From contig CAKAKS010000067.1 of assembly GCA_916700875.1 (NCBI GenBank), positions 8,087,591 through 8,151,590 on the forward strand: DNA of 64,000 bases, in the 5' to 3' direction. Below, in pieces: positions 44,301 to 59,300 of the stretch. Made by a program: the position numbers and the translations under genes. This stretch comes from Sebastes aleutianus (taxonomy: Eukaryota; Chordata; Actinopteri; Perciformes; Sebastidae). The first letter of the stretch is position 1. Each line of letters opens with the position of its first letter. Below the pieces are notes generated by a model. The model was not told the origin of the DNA. It saw only the letters and a list, made by a program, of their open reading frames with translations, and searched no databases.

Positions 44301-47300
44301 CTTGGTGTCTTAACGTGGTATTTTGGACGGATTATTCATCATTTTCAGCAATTTTTGAGTGGTAAAAAATTGTTAAATTTAGCACCAAATCTGTATAAAA
44401 AATAGTATCAACCCAAAAATTGCTGCAACAACTCCTGAGACATAATAGAGGAAACACCATCAAATACTGTACTAATACTTCTTTCATAATGTTCAAAACC
44501 CTTATACACTTTTACAATTTATTTCAAATAATTTATTAATTCATAAATTCATGTTTATTTCTGATTCATGACTAGAGCAGCTCGACACACCGTGCTGTGC
44601 TGAAGCTAAAATTAATCTTCAGGTTCCCAGCTTTCAGGTGATGTACACCACTTCTATGTGACATCTACTGCTGACCTGCTATCTCCCCCTAGAGACCCTC
44701 TGTACCCCCCTAAAAAAAGACTAAAATGGGTCTATTGTGGGTCTCGGAGGATTATCTTGCATAGTTTATAATAAACTGTTTATAATAAAACTATATTTAT
44801 TATGTAGAATGAAAAAAAACACATTGATTGTTAAGACTTGGACAGTTGAAAGTTGAATTCGGGACAGTAGCGGAACACCGAGGTGAAAAGTTCATTTTGA
44901 GCCATGCCTTCATCTTTTTAACGAGAGGAGGGAAGGGAAGACGGGGAAAAAACTTCAAAAATGAAGAAAAGTTGCGAGGTGCAAATCAAAAAATGTGTAC
45001 AAATCTATCATTGCACTTCCAGGTCTTGGCAGGAAATGGCTTTGTGAAAATCATGCCAAGCTGCTGACGCATTTGCCCTCAGCAGACTTTCGATTCCTTC
45101 CTGCAAACGCGGCCAAAGTAAAGGACAACCTGGTGAGGTGAGAAATTATTGTGGCCCATGCTGGCAGCACTTTTGTGACTTTACTTCATACCGGCGGTGT
45201 CAGAGGTTTTGTTAATGCGTTGGTGGAGCCGGCAGCCTGTGTTCTCAGCAGGACGCGGCGACCCGGTTTTACTTAAAGGTTACTGCCATCAAAGGGAGAG
45301 AAGGGAAAATGTCAGCGCTTGGGTAACGGCGAGCGTCAGGAGTCGCGCAGTTCAAATGGAAAGAAAGGCAAGGCGAGGCTTGCCGGACCCCCTGCTCTGA
45401 TTTAGCCGTTTTCAACGGTACACGCTGCCCTGATTGAAGTGGAAAAAAAAGGGTACAGACATGCATGATCAAGGGCCAAATGGCTTATTTCACCCAAAGG
45501 TGTTAAAGTGGAGTTAAGAGGGAGAGTCTGTCATATGAAAACAGACAAGTGACAAGGCAGGAAGCAGTTGCTTAAGTCGCCTCTTCTTAAATGGATTTAA
45601 ATAGAGTAGTCAGGTATGAAACAAGCTCCCCAGGGCACATAACATGCAGCTTTGCCCTTTCTTTATCTTACAGGTCACTGCTTACATGCGGAGGAGAGGG
45701 TAAGACTGTGGACGGTGAGAGAGAAGAAGGCATGGGAGCTCGTGATAAGCTTAATTAAGCAGCAAAGTACTACAGTCCGCTCGGTGATCAGTGACAGTAA
45801 AAAGTAGTGGGCTCAATTACAGGATAATCTCCCAAGATAAATAAATGGGAGTTGGATGTGTGCAAAAAGAAGTACACTTAAAATTAATGAAAAATCAGTG
45901 GGACTTCCAGTAATTAGTGTTGTGTGATGTGACAGAGGACTGACCGAGTCATCAGCAGAGGGGTCCTGCACGCTGCTGTAATACGCCGAGCGCTCGTCAT
46001 CTTCATCCATGTAGACTGGAGGCTCGTAGGAGGTCAGGAAAGTAGACGGCCGGTACAGGTGCTTGTTGAGGTGGTGCTGCCTCTTACTGGATGCCTGGGG
46101 AACAAACATGTACCGTTACAAGAGCAGACAAGTCCCCTTAAACATGTACTGTTATGTCATTTATTAGAAGTCAATACAATAGCAACAATGACATTTTTAT
46201 AACATTTTTGCAGATGCTTAAAAGTAGGGCTGGGAAATACTTTTCAATATTGACATAAATGTATCTTCTGTGGGAAAAGTATGAAGAATTAGATATGAAA
46301 TAATGACACAGATGCTCAATACAAGTTCCACTCTTATGCATCATAGTTGACAAAAACATTATAACAGATTTGATTAAAATGGCTATTGAAGTGCAAAATT
46401 GCATGTAAAAAATGTGCATGTAACAAGCATTGATTTTGCTAAATGATGACAATATTTGAGCACAACAAATATATTTGTTTAGCCGATGTCGTCAGCTGTT
46501 TTAACCTCATCATGGCTTTATTGGTATCAGAATATGTTGGTAAGTGTAAGTGATACGTTTATTTTTCAACTGTACATTTTTACACCGAGTACATATCTTT
46601 TAAACCTTGACCGTATTTTCCCATGTGTTTTTATCCAAGTGACTAATGGAGACAACAATTTCTGAAAGTGGTCCAGTATTGAGGGAGAACGCTGTAGACA
46701 GCAGCCGCTAAATGAGCTGTGAGGGCAAGAGAGCAGCGTCAATGTAATGTTCCGTTCACTAAAAGTGTTTGTTTTTGCTGCTGACAGGCTCAGATTGTTA
46801 TTAGAAGTGTCTGACAACATTGTGGAAAAGACCTTATAGAGAAACAAAACGTTTTTCTGACCTTTCACTTGATCTGATCTGTTTGTTATTGTGTCCAAAT
46901 CCCGCTCAAGGAGAAATGTCGTTGTGAAATCTGAATAACCGTGTACTCCGGTTCAAATAAATACGGGCGGCCATCAAATTCAAAAGACCTCATCCACATT
47001 GTCGAAATCATCTAAATTTTCAGCCATGACATTGAAAATCTTTTAGATAACACTAAACTACGCTTTCTTTATTCTAACACAACAAACTCTGCCCGGCTGG
47101 CTCTCGCGTTTCCACCATGGAAGTATTCCACTATTCCACCGTAGTCTTCCAGCAACACTTCACCTCGCCAGATTTCACAACGAGACTTCTCTTTAAACAA
47201 GACTCTTTCCATAATGTTGTCAGACACTTATAATAACAATCAGAGCCTGTCATGACAAAAACAAGCACTTTTAGAGGACGTAAATGATGGTGCCAGCTTG

Positions 47301-50300
47301 CCCCAATAGCACCATATTGCAACCTGTGAGCAGCTGCCATCTACAGCGTTCTCCCTCAATACTGGACCACTTTCAGAGATTGTTGTCTAGAGTGAAGATA
47401 CTAGTATCATATGAAACTAGAAAACTAAGGAATCCATTGGTATCAAGTCCTCAACATCATGTCATACTAGCTTGTCACAAAGGAGGTTAAATAACACTCC
47501 ATACTTATGCTACATTTTGGCGAGTCATAGTCAAGTCAGCACAATGACACTCTGACAGCTGTTGTTGCCTGTTAGGCTTGAGTTTGACAATATTTGTCAG
47601 TGTTTTGTGTTGTTAATTGATTTCTCCCGCTCCAATGTTGATAAGAGTATTAAATACTTGATAAATCTCCCTTTAATGTAATTTTGAAAAGATAAAAAAT
47701 GTGAGATTAATTTGTGATTAATCGTGATTAACTATGGACAATCAATCGATTGACAGCCCTAGTCAAAACAGAACAATAATGAATTAACTGCCCAATCCTT
47801 ACTTAAAGACACTTAAAGAAAGCATTTGTTTAAATGACATTAGTAACTCAGTGTGTTAAGGGGTTTGATAAACGAGTAAAGAGTTACCTTTTTAGTGTAC
47901 ATGCACAGGTTGGGTGTTCTTCCAGGCACAGGGATACCAGCTTTTGTCAGTTTGATGAAGTACTTTTGAACCCGACTGGCGACCTGGAATGTTTTAACAG
48001 GAAAACGGCCGCATTAAGGATTTCCAACTGAGATAAAGCTGCTTGGAGTAATTGAGGTCATGCAAATGTATGATCCAAGTACTTGCAAGGGGCCTTTTAG
48101 TACTGCAAAGTACACACTCAATGCAATTTAACAGTCTGTTTCCATAGTAAAGGCACACAGATTTATCAATGTCAAGACATGCTAATAAAACACAAGAAGA
48201 CAGTTGTACAATCTGTTCAAAGACTACTGAAAATATGTTGTTTAGCCGGCAACATACAATTTTAGCCAAGTCAGGTTCATGTCATCTTGAAGCTTCTTTG
48301 AGGAGAATTCTTTCTGCTCAAATGTGCAAATAAACCAAATATTCTGAACTAAGCAGGTAATAAGTGGGGATCAAACAAACGTGCATTTCCTTCAGTTAAT
48401 CTTAGTTTCCTCTGTCACCTGTTTTGATGTTCGATTGCCGAGCCCATCAGCAATCTTCTGCCATCTTCTGGACTCGACTTCCTCGGGAGGAAACTTAACA
48501 AGAAGCTGCTCCAGTTTTTTCTATAAAAACGGAAGAAAACAGGTGAAAACCATGCGAGAACAAATTATTTTTACTGCATAAATGATTATCTGCAGCATTG
48601 GCATATTAGTGTTTAATGTATTGTGACAGCTCTCTTGGCTTCCTGTCTGGGCTGTCTTTCCCTTTTATTGAGGGGAGCAGGAAGTGCATCACTGATGTGG
48701 CTGCTGCTCCTCAGCTATATAAGCTGGTGGATTCAGTCAGTTTGTCTCTCTCTCCCTGGACGTATGGTTTGATGTTTGGGTTAGGCTTTTCCTTGCGTTT
48801 ATTTTCTTTGTTCATTACACTTCACTGTACTCATTCAAACACACAAAACACTACTAATTTACATACTATTGCTTAAAAACACAATGAGTAGGATCTTCCT
48901 AAAAATACAATGTATAAACTGACAACTTTGAATGATGTGTTTACAACCCGCAACCAACAAATCCTATTCATTGTACCTTTAACTTATATTTTGTCAATGT
49001 GACTGTCAATGTTAACGCGTTAATAACACGTTAAGGCAAATTTGTTTTAACGGCACTAATTTCTTTAACACATTAACATAATCGATCTTCTGGAGGTTGT
49101 AGCAGGCTCAGTTTTAAAGCTAGAGGGAAGATAATGGCATCATATGAAACTACAATCCATTGGTACCAACCATGTGATACAAGCTTGTCTCGAAGAAGGC
49201 TACATAATGCTCCAAACTTACGCTAAATTTTGGCAAGGAAAAACTGGCATGGCTATTTTCAAAGGGACCTCTGACCTCAAGATATGTGAGTGAAAATGGT
49301 TCTATGGGTACCCACGAGTCTCCCCTTGTTGATGTTTTATGCTAAATGCAGCACCTTTGAGGGTTTCTGGACAATATTTGTCATTGTTTTGTGTTATGAA
49401 TTGATTTACAATAATAAATATATACATATTTCTGCAAGCGTAAGCATTTTACAAGCAGATTTGCCCACTCCCATGTTGATAAGAGTATTAAATACTTAAC
49501 AAATCTCCCTTTAAGGTACATTTTGAAGAGATTTAAAAAAAAAAAGTGTGATTAATTTGCAATTAATCATGATTACCTATGGACAATCATGCGAGTAATC
49601 ACAATTTAATATTTTAATTGATTGACAGCCCTATTATTTAGTTAAACCTGCAGTAGGAAGTATATTTTTGGCATCATTGGGCAAAAATTCCATAATAACC
49701 TTTCAGCATATTGTAATTTAAGTGTTCTGAGAGAAAACTAGACTTCTGCACCTCCTCATGGCTCTGTTTTCAGGTTTTAGAAAATCTAGCCCGTGACGGG
49801 AGACTTTGACCAATCACAGGTCATTTCATTGAGAGAGCGTTCCTATTGTCTGTTCATTCAACGGAGGCAGCTGTCAATCACTCACTAACTCCAATCAAAC
49901 GGTCAAACTAGGCAGCGCTGATCAAATATGAATCAATATTCTGTTACTATAATGCCTGTTTCTCACCTAAAATGTTTTCAGAAACTGTTTAGCTGTAAGT
50001 TGAGAAAGCTGCTCCGGCTGGTGGGCGGTGCTTGGTATTTCCTCAACAGATCTCTACTTGGCTGCCGGGTAACAAACGTTCTCATTTTACAGCTAAAGTT
50101 AAAAGTCACATGTTGTCCTCTCCTCTTTGTCCTTCCGTTGGGCCGCTCTGTAACAGTATTATGCACCATTCAAAAGCAGCCTATACAGGCTTATACTGTA
50201 CAACAGGTGGGTAGCACAAATTATAAAAGGAATTTAAATTTAAATTTTGCCGTCATTTTGCAAATTGATAATAGCCAGATATTTAATAATAAATTGAGAT

Positions 50301-53300
50301 TTTTTTTTCTAAAATTCAAAGTGAGAAATGGTGTTATGGGAAAAAAAATCTGGAAAGAACATAAAAATGTTTCAATGTGATCCTGCCCACACTTAATCTG
50401 ACCCGCCAGATGGTTTGTTACACAGAACTGTATGAGAAGCCGTCACTGGAAACTGTTTGGAAAAAGGAAGGCACCTTCAAAAGACACTAGGCAGGTGATT
50501 GGATGAACCATCGATATCAATCAAACTCTTGCTGAAGCCAGTCAGGGGAAGAGTGAAAAAATCTTTTCCATCAAAAAAAGCCTTCAGTGCCGTTCTTTGC
50601 TCTTCTTTCAATGAGAAAGAAATACTCTCCAGTTCTGATAGAACTGATGCTATTGCAGCATCTATGCTGACCTCTTCAGGCGCCGCCACTGTTGTTTAGA
50701 ACAAACAGTCGCCTCTCTGTGTCGTCGCCTAACACACCTAAGCCACGCTCGTAGCTGCCAGTAGTTGCTCACAGGACGCTGATTGGTCCGTAGTCTGGCT
50801 TGCTTGACCCAAATTCATCACTTGAAGCCTGACAAGATGTGTGATATGTGATCTCGCGAGAATCCAGCTGCCGTGCAAGGTAAGCACACACTCAAATATA
50901 GTGCAACATCGTAAACACTTGCCACCTACCTGTTCCTCCACAGTCCACAGCTGGTTAAACGTGTCAGACTTGTTTGGATGACAAATCCTCCCCCTGATCA
51001 TCTGTCAAGAAAACACGAGTGACAGCCATGTTAAAAAATACAAAAATAATGGGCACTCCACCATTTGAAGAGATCTGTGCATATGAACTGCCTGGCAGAC
51101 ACTGAATTCGTCAGTTTGACAGACAAAGCCCGGCTGTCAGATGAAACTCGAAAGGTGTCATTGGGAAGACGCAGAAAAACAGCAACACTTTTGACTGACA
51201 AACAGAATCCTGTTAGAATTCAGAGAGTGTAACCCGGGAGAATGCAAATGTGCCTGCACAGTATAAACAGGGAGAGCAACAGAAATAATCAAGTTGTTTG
51301 CTCAGTGCTGAACGCTTGGCGCCGTCTAATCCCAACAATCAATCAAAAAGTGAAACCTTACTGCTTAGACAATGAGGGAAAAGACACATAACAGAGGCCA
51401 TCAATGAGATGTAATCAGAGGTGTGGGAGAGGCGGGCTCCTCATGTTTCCATAGAGACCATCTTTTGCGCTCACACATGCTCAACTCTGCCAAGGAGTAA
51501 CAATGGGGGAGATGAGGTTTGAGGAGGCCTAGGCGTGTAAAATGGTAATAACCTGATGATTTGTAGGCCAACCTGCAGGAGATCGGTGACTCACCAGCTA
51601 CAGTTGGGAACGGATGGAGCTGCTTCTGCACTAATGATATACTGGGAGAAAATCACAGTGGCAGCGTGTGTGCTGTACAGGTTATTTTAGTAAGGAGACT
51701 GAGCCATACCTGCGATTGCCTGCTGTTCTCCAGAGCGTCACTAGTGGGCAGAGAGGAGTACATGGTGGACGACTCGCCTTCCTTCTTGGGCTCCACGGGA
51801 CTTTTTGGTCGAGCAGGCAAACCTGGAGGGAGGAAATGAGCAAAATTAGTCATAATTTTTAACCCCCTGAGACCCAAAATAGACCCGTGTTTTTCATTTT
51901 TAGGGGGAGATAGCAGGCGAACAGTAGATGTCACATAGAAGTGGTGTACATCATCTGAAAGCTGGGAACCTGAAGATTAATTTGAGATGCAGCTCAGCAC
52001 TGTGTGTCAAGTTGTTCCAGTCATAAATCAGAAATAAACATGAATTCATTAAAATAAATTGTGAAAGTGTATAAGGGTTTAGGACATTATAATAGAAGTA
52101 TATGATGGCCATTCTCATGCTTTATTATGTCGTTGTTGCAAAATTTTTGGGTTGATACCATTTGTTACACAGATTTGGTAATCATTTTAACCATTTTTTT
52201 TACCACTTGAGAATTGATAAAAAATATCAATAATTTCTCCAAAATACAACGTTAAGACACCAAGACCTTGAGGAACACCATAGAAAAAGCCATGCCGTGA
52301 TTTGGTTTAAAAAACGTTTGACATTTGGAGATTTCTGCAAGAATTGCATTTTCCGGCGATTGAATGGCGAGCAATTCGGTTCTGGAAACTGCTCAGAAAC
52401 CCCCTTTATTGTCAATCTAGCTAGGAACGTCATCCATCCTCTGAATGCTCTAGGTCTCTAGTTTGTGGCTGTTAAGTTTTATGACGCTGTGATTATCCTA
52501 GAGGTCATTTTATACAGTGAAGTCAAATTTTAAAAAATGGTCTGAAATGAAATGGGGACAAACATCATCACAGATGAACACAATTGGGCTCATTGGATCC
52601 ACAAGAGGCTCAGCTTTACAGTGATACCCAACTTATGCAATTCTAAGACTGTTTAGAGACCCCTTTGAAAATGGCCATGCCCGTTTTTCCTTGCCGAAAT
52701 TTAGCCTAACTTTGGAGTTTACTGAGCCTCCTTCCTGACAAGCTAGCATTACTTGATTGTTTGCCAATGGATTCCTCGGGATTTCTAATTTAATATGATA
52801 TCTGTACCGTCACTCTAGCTCTAAAACTGAACCTGCTACAGCCTCTGAAAGACAGTAAAGTCGGTCGGGATTGTGGCGTCTCAGGGGATTAAATAGCAGA
52901 AGAATCGCTCTGGTGTTTATTTTGATATTTTGAAAAATGTACACACGCCAGGACAAAGACAAATTTGTACGTGCCTTGGTCGAAGATCAGCTTTAGCCGC
53001 CTGGTTTTGCGCTTCTTGTCACAGAACTCTCTCTCAAAGTCTCCGAGGCCTGAGGTGTACTGCTCCCATCCAATGTCAGGGAGCTGGACGACTCGCTGAG
53101 GACACGGCAAGCCCAAATTAACCTGAGGGTCACAAGAATTGGGGGTCACAATCAATTAACAAATAACAATAACACTTCTATAAACTATACTGCAACAAGG
53201 TTAGATACGTATGTGACAGCATAATAAGAGAAACAAACACTGTAAGACAAATGTTTATGTTTTGGGACATTTTCTTATGTTTTGATAACTTTGTAATCTG

Positions 53301-56300
53301 TGCTTTTATAAAACACAAAGTCCAGGCATTGCTTAATGTAATTCAAGTTGGTATATATTACTGTGATTTTTCAAGATTTTTACAAATGGCTCCCTCAACA
53401 GGGGCTTTCTAGTCAATCCTCTCGTCTCTTGAATCCTCTTAGATTCAAGAGATGTCCAAACGTGTGCTGTAGAGGGCCCTCCATCTTCATACTGAGCTTT
53501 ACTAAAAAGGTTCACCACAAGTTTTCACATCCTCATTTTCCTTTTCTAGTATGCATAATATCCTTCTCTGTGCAAGCAAATTAACATATGCTAATGAGTT
53601 AAAAGTGGCATTACTTGCAGGTACTTGCTTTGCGGGTGTTCTGATTGTATTCAGTATTTACATTTACCTGACTGCACAAAAATATGAATTAATTCACCAT
53701 AATGTATTGAGTAAGCACTCAAAAATATCTCAAATATTTAAAAAAAGGTGGATAGTGTGCACTTCCTGGCCCAGTTGTGAACAGGTGCAGAACAAAATCT
53801 GAGTCATACAGAGGAAAAGCAGAAGTAGTCTGCACACTGAATTTTACAAGCTCAAAAATATTTATTCAAGCAACGTTTCAACCAGAAAGGTATTCCTCGG
53901 GCAAAAACCCAAGAACAAGATCTTACGTGCCATGTCTCAGAGAGGGGTGGGTGCAGAGTGAAGGACTACATATTAACTGAGGAAACATGCACATTGTATT
54001 TGCACACTTTGTACAACTCGTGTGCATGAGTTGTTTAATGCACAACATATGTACATATATTAATGCAACATACACTCCCTTTACGCCTTTACAATAGAAT
54101 GCAGTCCAACACAACATCCATCTTTTTGTTCAGTTTTTGGTGACGTAGTTGGAAATGGATCAAACCCGGCCAGTTTTGAGGTGATTGGCTAGGAGCGGCC
54201 GATCAGTCTCATATTTTCGGTCACATTTACACATGTGTGCCGCCACGACATGATAGTTTTACGTTGGCACATAGCGGAACAGACAGTAACACACACACAC
54301 GTCGTCGGTGTGTAAGTTCTTCAGTGTGAGTGAAGAAGACATAAAGCTGCAATTTGTCACAACAGTAAGTCAAAAATAAGCCGAGGAGGAACAACCTTAA
54401 AAACATTTGGAACGACTAACTTAATCAGACACTTATTATATTGTAATTCATTCCCATGATGCTGTAATCAGTGACCGGCTCGTCTACTGACAGCACGGAG
54501 CTAACAGCTAACGTTAACGGAGGTTGCATTGACTTGCATTATGATGTGTTCAAGATACACTCAGTAAAAATGTTGGGCGAAGGTAAATTATAACACTATC
54601 ATGGTGTGTTCAAATGTAATCTTGTAAAATGTAGTTTTTGGTGAGAAACTTGAATAAATCCAGTTGTTTGAAGGAGATGTTTTCAAAGCAATATGAAATA
54701 GATATTAGAGAGGGAATTATGACCTGTTCAACTTCCTAACGCTAGCTCTGAGCAGCTTATTATACATAATTAAAACTATCAAAAAAATAAAATAAAATCA
54801 AATTAAGTATTAAATAAAAATCAATGGATTTTCCTTATTTGAATTGTGTGTTTTATGCAAATAGCCACTATAGATGAGAATTTTTGATGGTTTACACTGA
54901 CTTTGGGACGGTTGAAATTATTTTCTCTGGGACAGTGGTGAAAAAAGTTAATCTGCAGCCTAACTGTCAATTACAGTTCTTAGGGTGCTTTCACATCATG
55001 GACTGGGGCCGGAATCCGAGTACACTTGAACCCCAAAGTCCAGTTCGTTTGATTAGTGTGAATATTCCATACCGTACTCAGGCTTGTTGAGCCATACTCG
55101 AGTCCACTTGAAAAGGTGGTCCGGGGTTCGGTTCATGTGTACTCAGGTACTGTTCGCATCAGGTGTGCAAGCCAACTGTACCAAAACACGGAAGTGGGCC
55201 GCTATTTAACGCTAGTAACGTTAGCAATCAGCAAGTAGTTCTGAAAGGGCAGGCTTATTTCAACGCCGCCCGTCTCCTCCAAAATCTGTATATGCGCGCA
55301 CCATGCGCCGATTTCATCCTCTGAACTGCACGGCCATGGGTGATAAAGCAGGAAGCTCAGCTTCTCTCTGCTCAGCGGGCAGAGAGCGAGAGACAGCAGG
55401 GGGAAACAGTGTGTAGAGTCTGCTTATTTTCACATCAATCTTGGTGAAATAAGGGTTTATTTAGACCAAACCAGAGTTGGTGATTGTTGGAAAGACGGTG
55501 TTGGTGAGTTTTATTTTGTTTCTGGGAAGTTTGAATGAAGTGTTTTACAATGCACATAAACAATACACATGGATGATGATGCAAGTGTACTGGGGTACAG
55601 AACAACTTCACTAATGTGAAAGCTGAGCGGCAAGGGTTGGAGAGGGGGGGCAAATGAACTCTCAATCATTCCTAATATGAAAACGCCCTTAGAAAGAAAA
55701 TCGGAAAAAATTGAATTGCAAGGTCAGACTTTTACAAAAAAATAATAATAATCGGAATCATCCAAAAAAATTGCAGCCGGTGTATCTCTATTTTTGTCCT
55801 TTCCATACACGAGACTGGCAGAATATTAGAAACACCTCTCTGTGACCTCAATGCTAAAACATATAATTGAAATAACACCTCTTTGACAATGTCAACAAAA
55901 AAACTGAACATTATAGGTATAATAAAAGTAGATTTTATGGCAGAATATTTAATTACGCTATACTATAGAGGTGAACCTTATAAAGTGGACACTAAGTGTA
56001 GTTAAAACACAGCACAAAATATCTGCTTTTATAGGTAAACGCTTTTCAGTTTGTCAAGGACACACGTTTGCATGTTTTTTACCCGTTTCTGCAGATGCTC
56101 CACAAAGATGATGGGATCGCCGAGTGCCTCTCTCTGGTGACGCGCCAACGTCTCCAGGTCCAGGATGGCCTGCGTGCGTTGGGCCTCGAGAACACCGATG
56201 GTCTGCAGCAGCCTCTGATAACTGACACGGAGGGAGGCTAGGTTAGACAACAGTGGACGAGAGGGACTGCTTACATTATTCAACCTGACACTTGCAATGC

Positions 56301-59300
56301 TGCAGTGCATCAAACTTTCAGACCCCAGACCATACATAATTCAACCAGGGTGCTCTGAACTTAAATCCTTGCACAAGACATGAACCATTCTCCAGTCCTT
56401 TCCACTTCTTTTTTGCAAATAAAGTGTTTACAGGCTGGAAATTATGCATCTCAAACCAGCTGCTTTGGCAAATAACATCTTTAGAATTACTTTTCTAGTG
56501 TAGCCCATCAAGAACTGCAGCTGGTAAAGAAAAGTACAAATGGTAAGAGACTTAAACCACTGAAACACATTTCTGAACTGTAACTGTGCACATCACTCAG
56601 ATTTCATAGTAATATCGAAACCTTTGCAAGACAAACATTTGGGTTTTGCAGTGCTCGAGGAGCCTTCCGTGCCGTACAAGTCCGACCTTTCCACTCACAC
56701 CCTCTGGGGCAACAGAAGAGCTGCAAACTGAGCTGTCAATGACTAAGTGTGGTACTGACTCAGAGGCCCTACAGTGCGAGCAGAGCAGGAGGAATCGACA
56801 GGAATGTGACAGCATCCTACATGGCTATAACCTAATGCAAGTGCTCAGTGAAGCAGAGTGGATCAATCAGCCCTAACAGGACATGAATGAAAATCAATGC
56901 AGAGGACAGAATTTATTCAACAGCTGCTGGTAGTTTGAAAATCCTACAAGCAAAACATTCAAACAAGTCAACTGTGTTTAACCTCATAACCCTTCATTAG
57001 TTATAGACACCGTCCTTTTACACTAGGTGAAGCTCTGCTGACCTTGCACAGCATCAGTGAGTGCTGTGCTTCAATGCAAACCGGTCTCTGCAGCAGTGGC
57101 ACCAAACCATACTACTGCACATTTCCTGTACTACATAGGGATTCTGATTCAAATGGAAGATCTGTGCAAAAGATAGCAGCAAGCATGCTGACTTCCTCAG
57201 ATGAGCAGATGATCTGTGCATTAATCTGTTTAAGAGAAATGACGAGGACTTGGCTCTGCTTCTCATCCCTCTGGACTCCCGCCAGGTGTCCAGGGACAAA
57301 CCTGGTGTACCATTGCCACCTACTGGGCCTGAGGTCCACTGACAAACACTGGTGCCAAATGAAAAGCTGGCCAAGGACAATAGTGCTATGGTAATGGCTG
57401 GTAATCAAGGATTGAGATTTTGAAATATTTACATGAAATAGGAAGAGGGAACTGTGTCAAAATAGACAAATCTGTAAAATAAAAATACAAAATGTTCTGT
57501 AAACACATCAATCATGTCTGTGTCAATTCTCCATATTCAGCAAACCTAAAATGCCAAGTCATGCTTCCCTAAAAATGACTCCTCACTGCATTGATCTGAG
57601 CCTTCAGAAATCCTCCTCGCTCAGCACAACCTAAAACTTGGCATGTCACAGAAACTTGATCGAATTACCTTGCAAGACGAGAGCAGTGAAATCTTACTCT
57701 AAAGCCAATCTCTGAATTTGAAACATTCACCGATACTGGTGTCAAAGACAAAGGGACCTCAGCTGATGATGTCTCTGAGCCCCTACAGCCGTCTGCCCCT
57801 CCTCCTATGAAGATGCATCATAAATCAGCTGACCTGCCATGGTGCGGTTAGCAGTGCCTGACTGAGCGCAGCATGGGAACTGTCCACCAACATAAACATC
57901 CCATCTTGTTTGACAGCCAACAACATAACTAGGAACAAAGCCCCACACTGAATAAACCTTTTCCTCTAAAATAACTCCTCTTACTGAGAAAAGAGAGAAC
58001 GGAGGCGGAGGAGTAATTTTAACATCCAATCTCAAAGCCGACAATTGGCAGCTAATTCACACAATCACAGCAACAGATTGAAGGTGGAAATTAAATGCTG
58101 AAACACGTAAAACCTGAACAATAAGAAAGGAGCTATAGTTAGATATTCCCATAATAACTTGAGAAAAGACTCCTAAAATAACGGAGATAATTAAACATTC
58201 TGTCTATGCGTCGGTGCTGCAAAAACCTGGATCCACTTATATGTGATATGTTTCCTTTCATTTGTTTTTGGAAATAAGTGTTGAAGGAATGTCTGCTAAA
58301 CCAAAAAAGTTAATTTCTTTTTCAAATTACATTTAAAATAAGGCTATCAATCGATTAAAATATTGAATCGCACTATTTTTATTTGTTCAAAATGTGCCTT
58401 AAAGGGAGATTTGTCAAGTATTTAATAGTCTTATCAACATGGGAGTGGGCAAATATGCTTGCTTTATGCAAATGTATGTATATATTTATTATTAGAAATC
58501 AATTCACAACACAAAACAATGACAAATATTGTCCAGAAACCCTCACAGGTACTACATTTAGCATAAAGAAATATGCTCAAATCATAACATGGCAAACTGC
58601 AGCCCAACAGGAAACAACAGCTGTCAGTGTGTCAGTGTGCTGACTTGACTATGACTTGCCCCAAACTGCATGGGATTATCATAAAGTGGGCATGTCTGTA
58701 AAGGAGGGACTGGGGTAGAAATCACTTGAGGTCAGAGGTCAAGAGATCCCTTTGATAATGGCCATGCCAGTTTTTCCTCGCCAAAATTTAGCGCAAGTTT
58801 GGAGCATCATTTAACCCCCTTCGCAACAAGCTAGTGTGACAAATGGATTCCTTATGTTTTTCTAGTTTCATATGATGCCAGTATCTTCACTCCAGCATTA
58901 AAGAAATTAGTGGCATTAACACAAACGTGTTATCGCGATTTTTAGGTTGTAGCGGGCTCAGTTTTAAAGCTAGAATGAAGTTATTGGAATCATATGAAAC
59001 TATAAAACCTAAGGAATCCATTGGTTCCAACCATGTCATACTAGCTTGACATGAAGGAGGTTAAATGATGCTCAAAACTTAAAAAAATTGGCATGGATAT
59101 TTATCATTGTTTTGTGTTATTAATTGATTTCCAATAAAATATATATATATATTTATATATATATATATATATATTTTCATAAAACAAGCATATTTTCCCA
59201 CTTCCATGTTGATAAGAGTATTAAATACTTGAAAAATCTCCCTGAAAAATGTGTGATTAATCGCGATTATCTATGGACAATCATGTGATTAATTGTGATA

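Noticed and set aside
52950..52974. GT donor GTACAA three bases past CAAGGCAC for the zzz3 exon
   Set aside because: It gives phase 2 and would break the reading frame into the next exon, losing GLPARPKSP.
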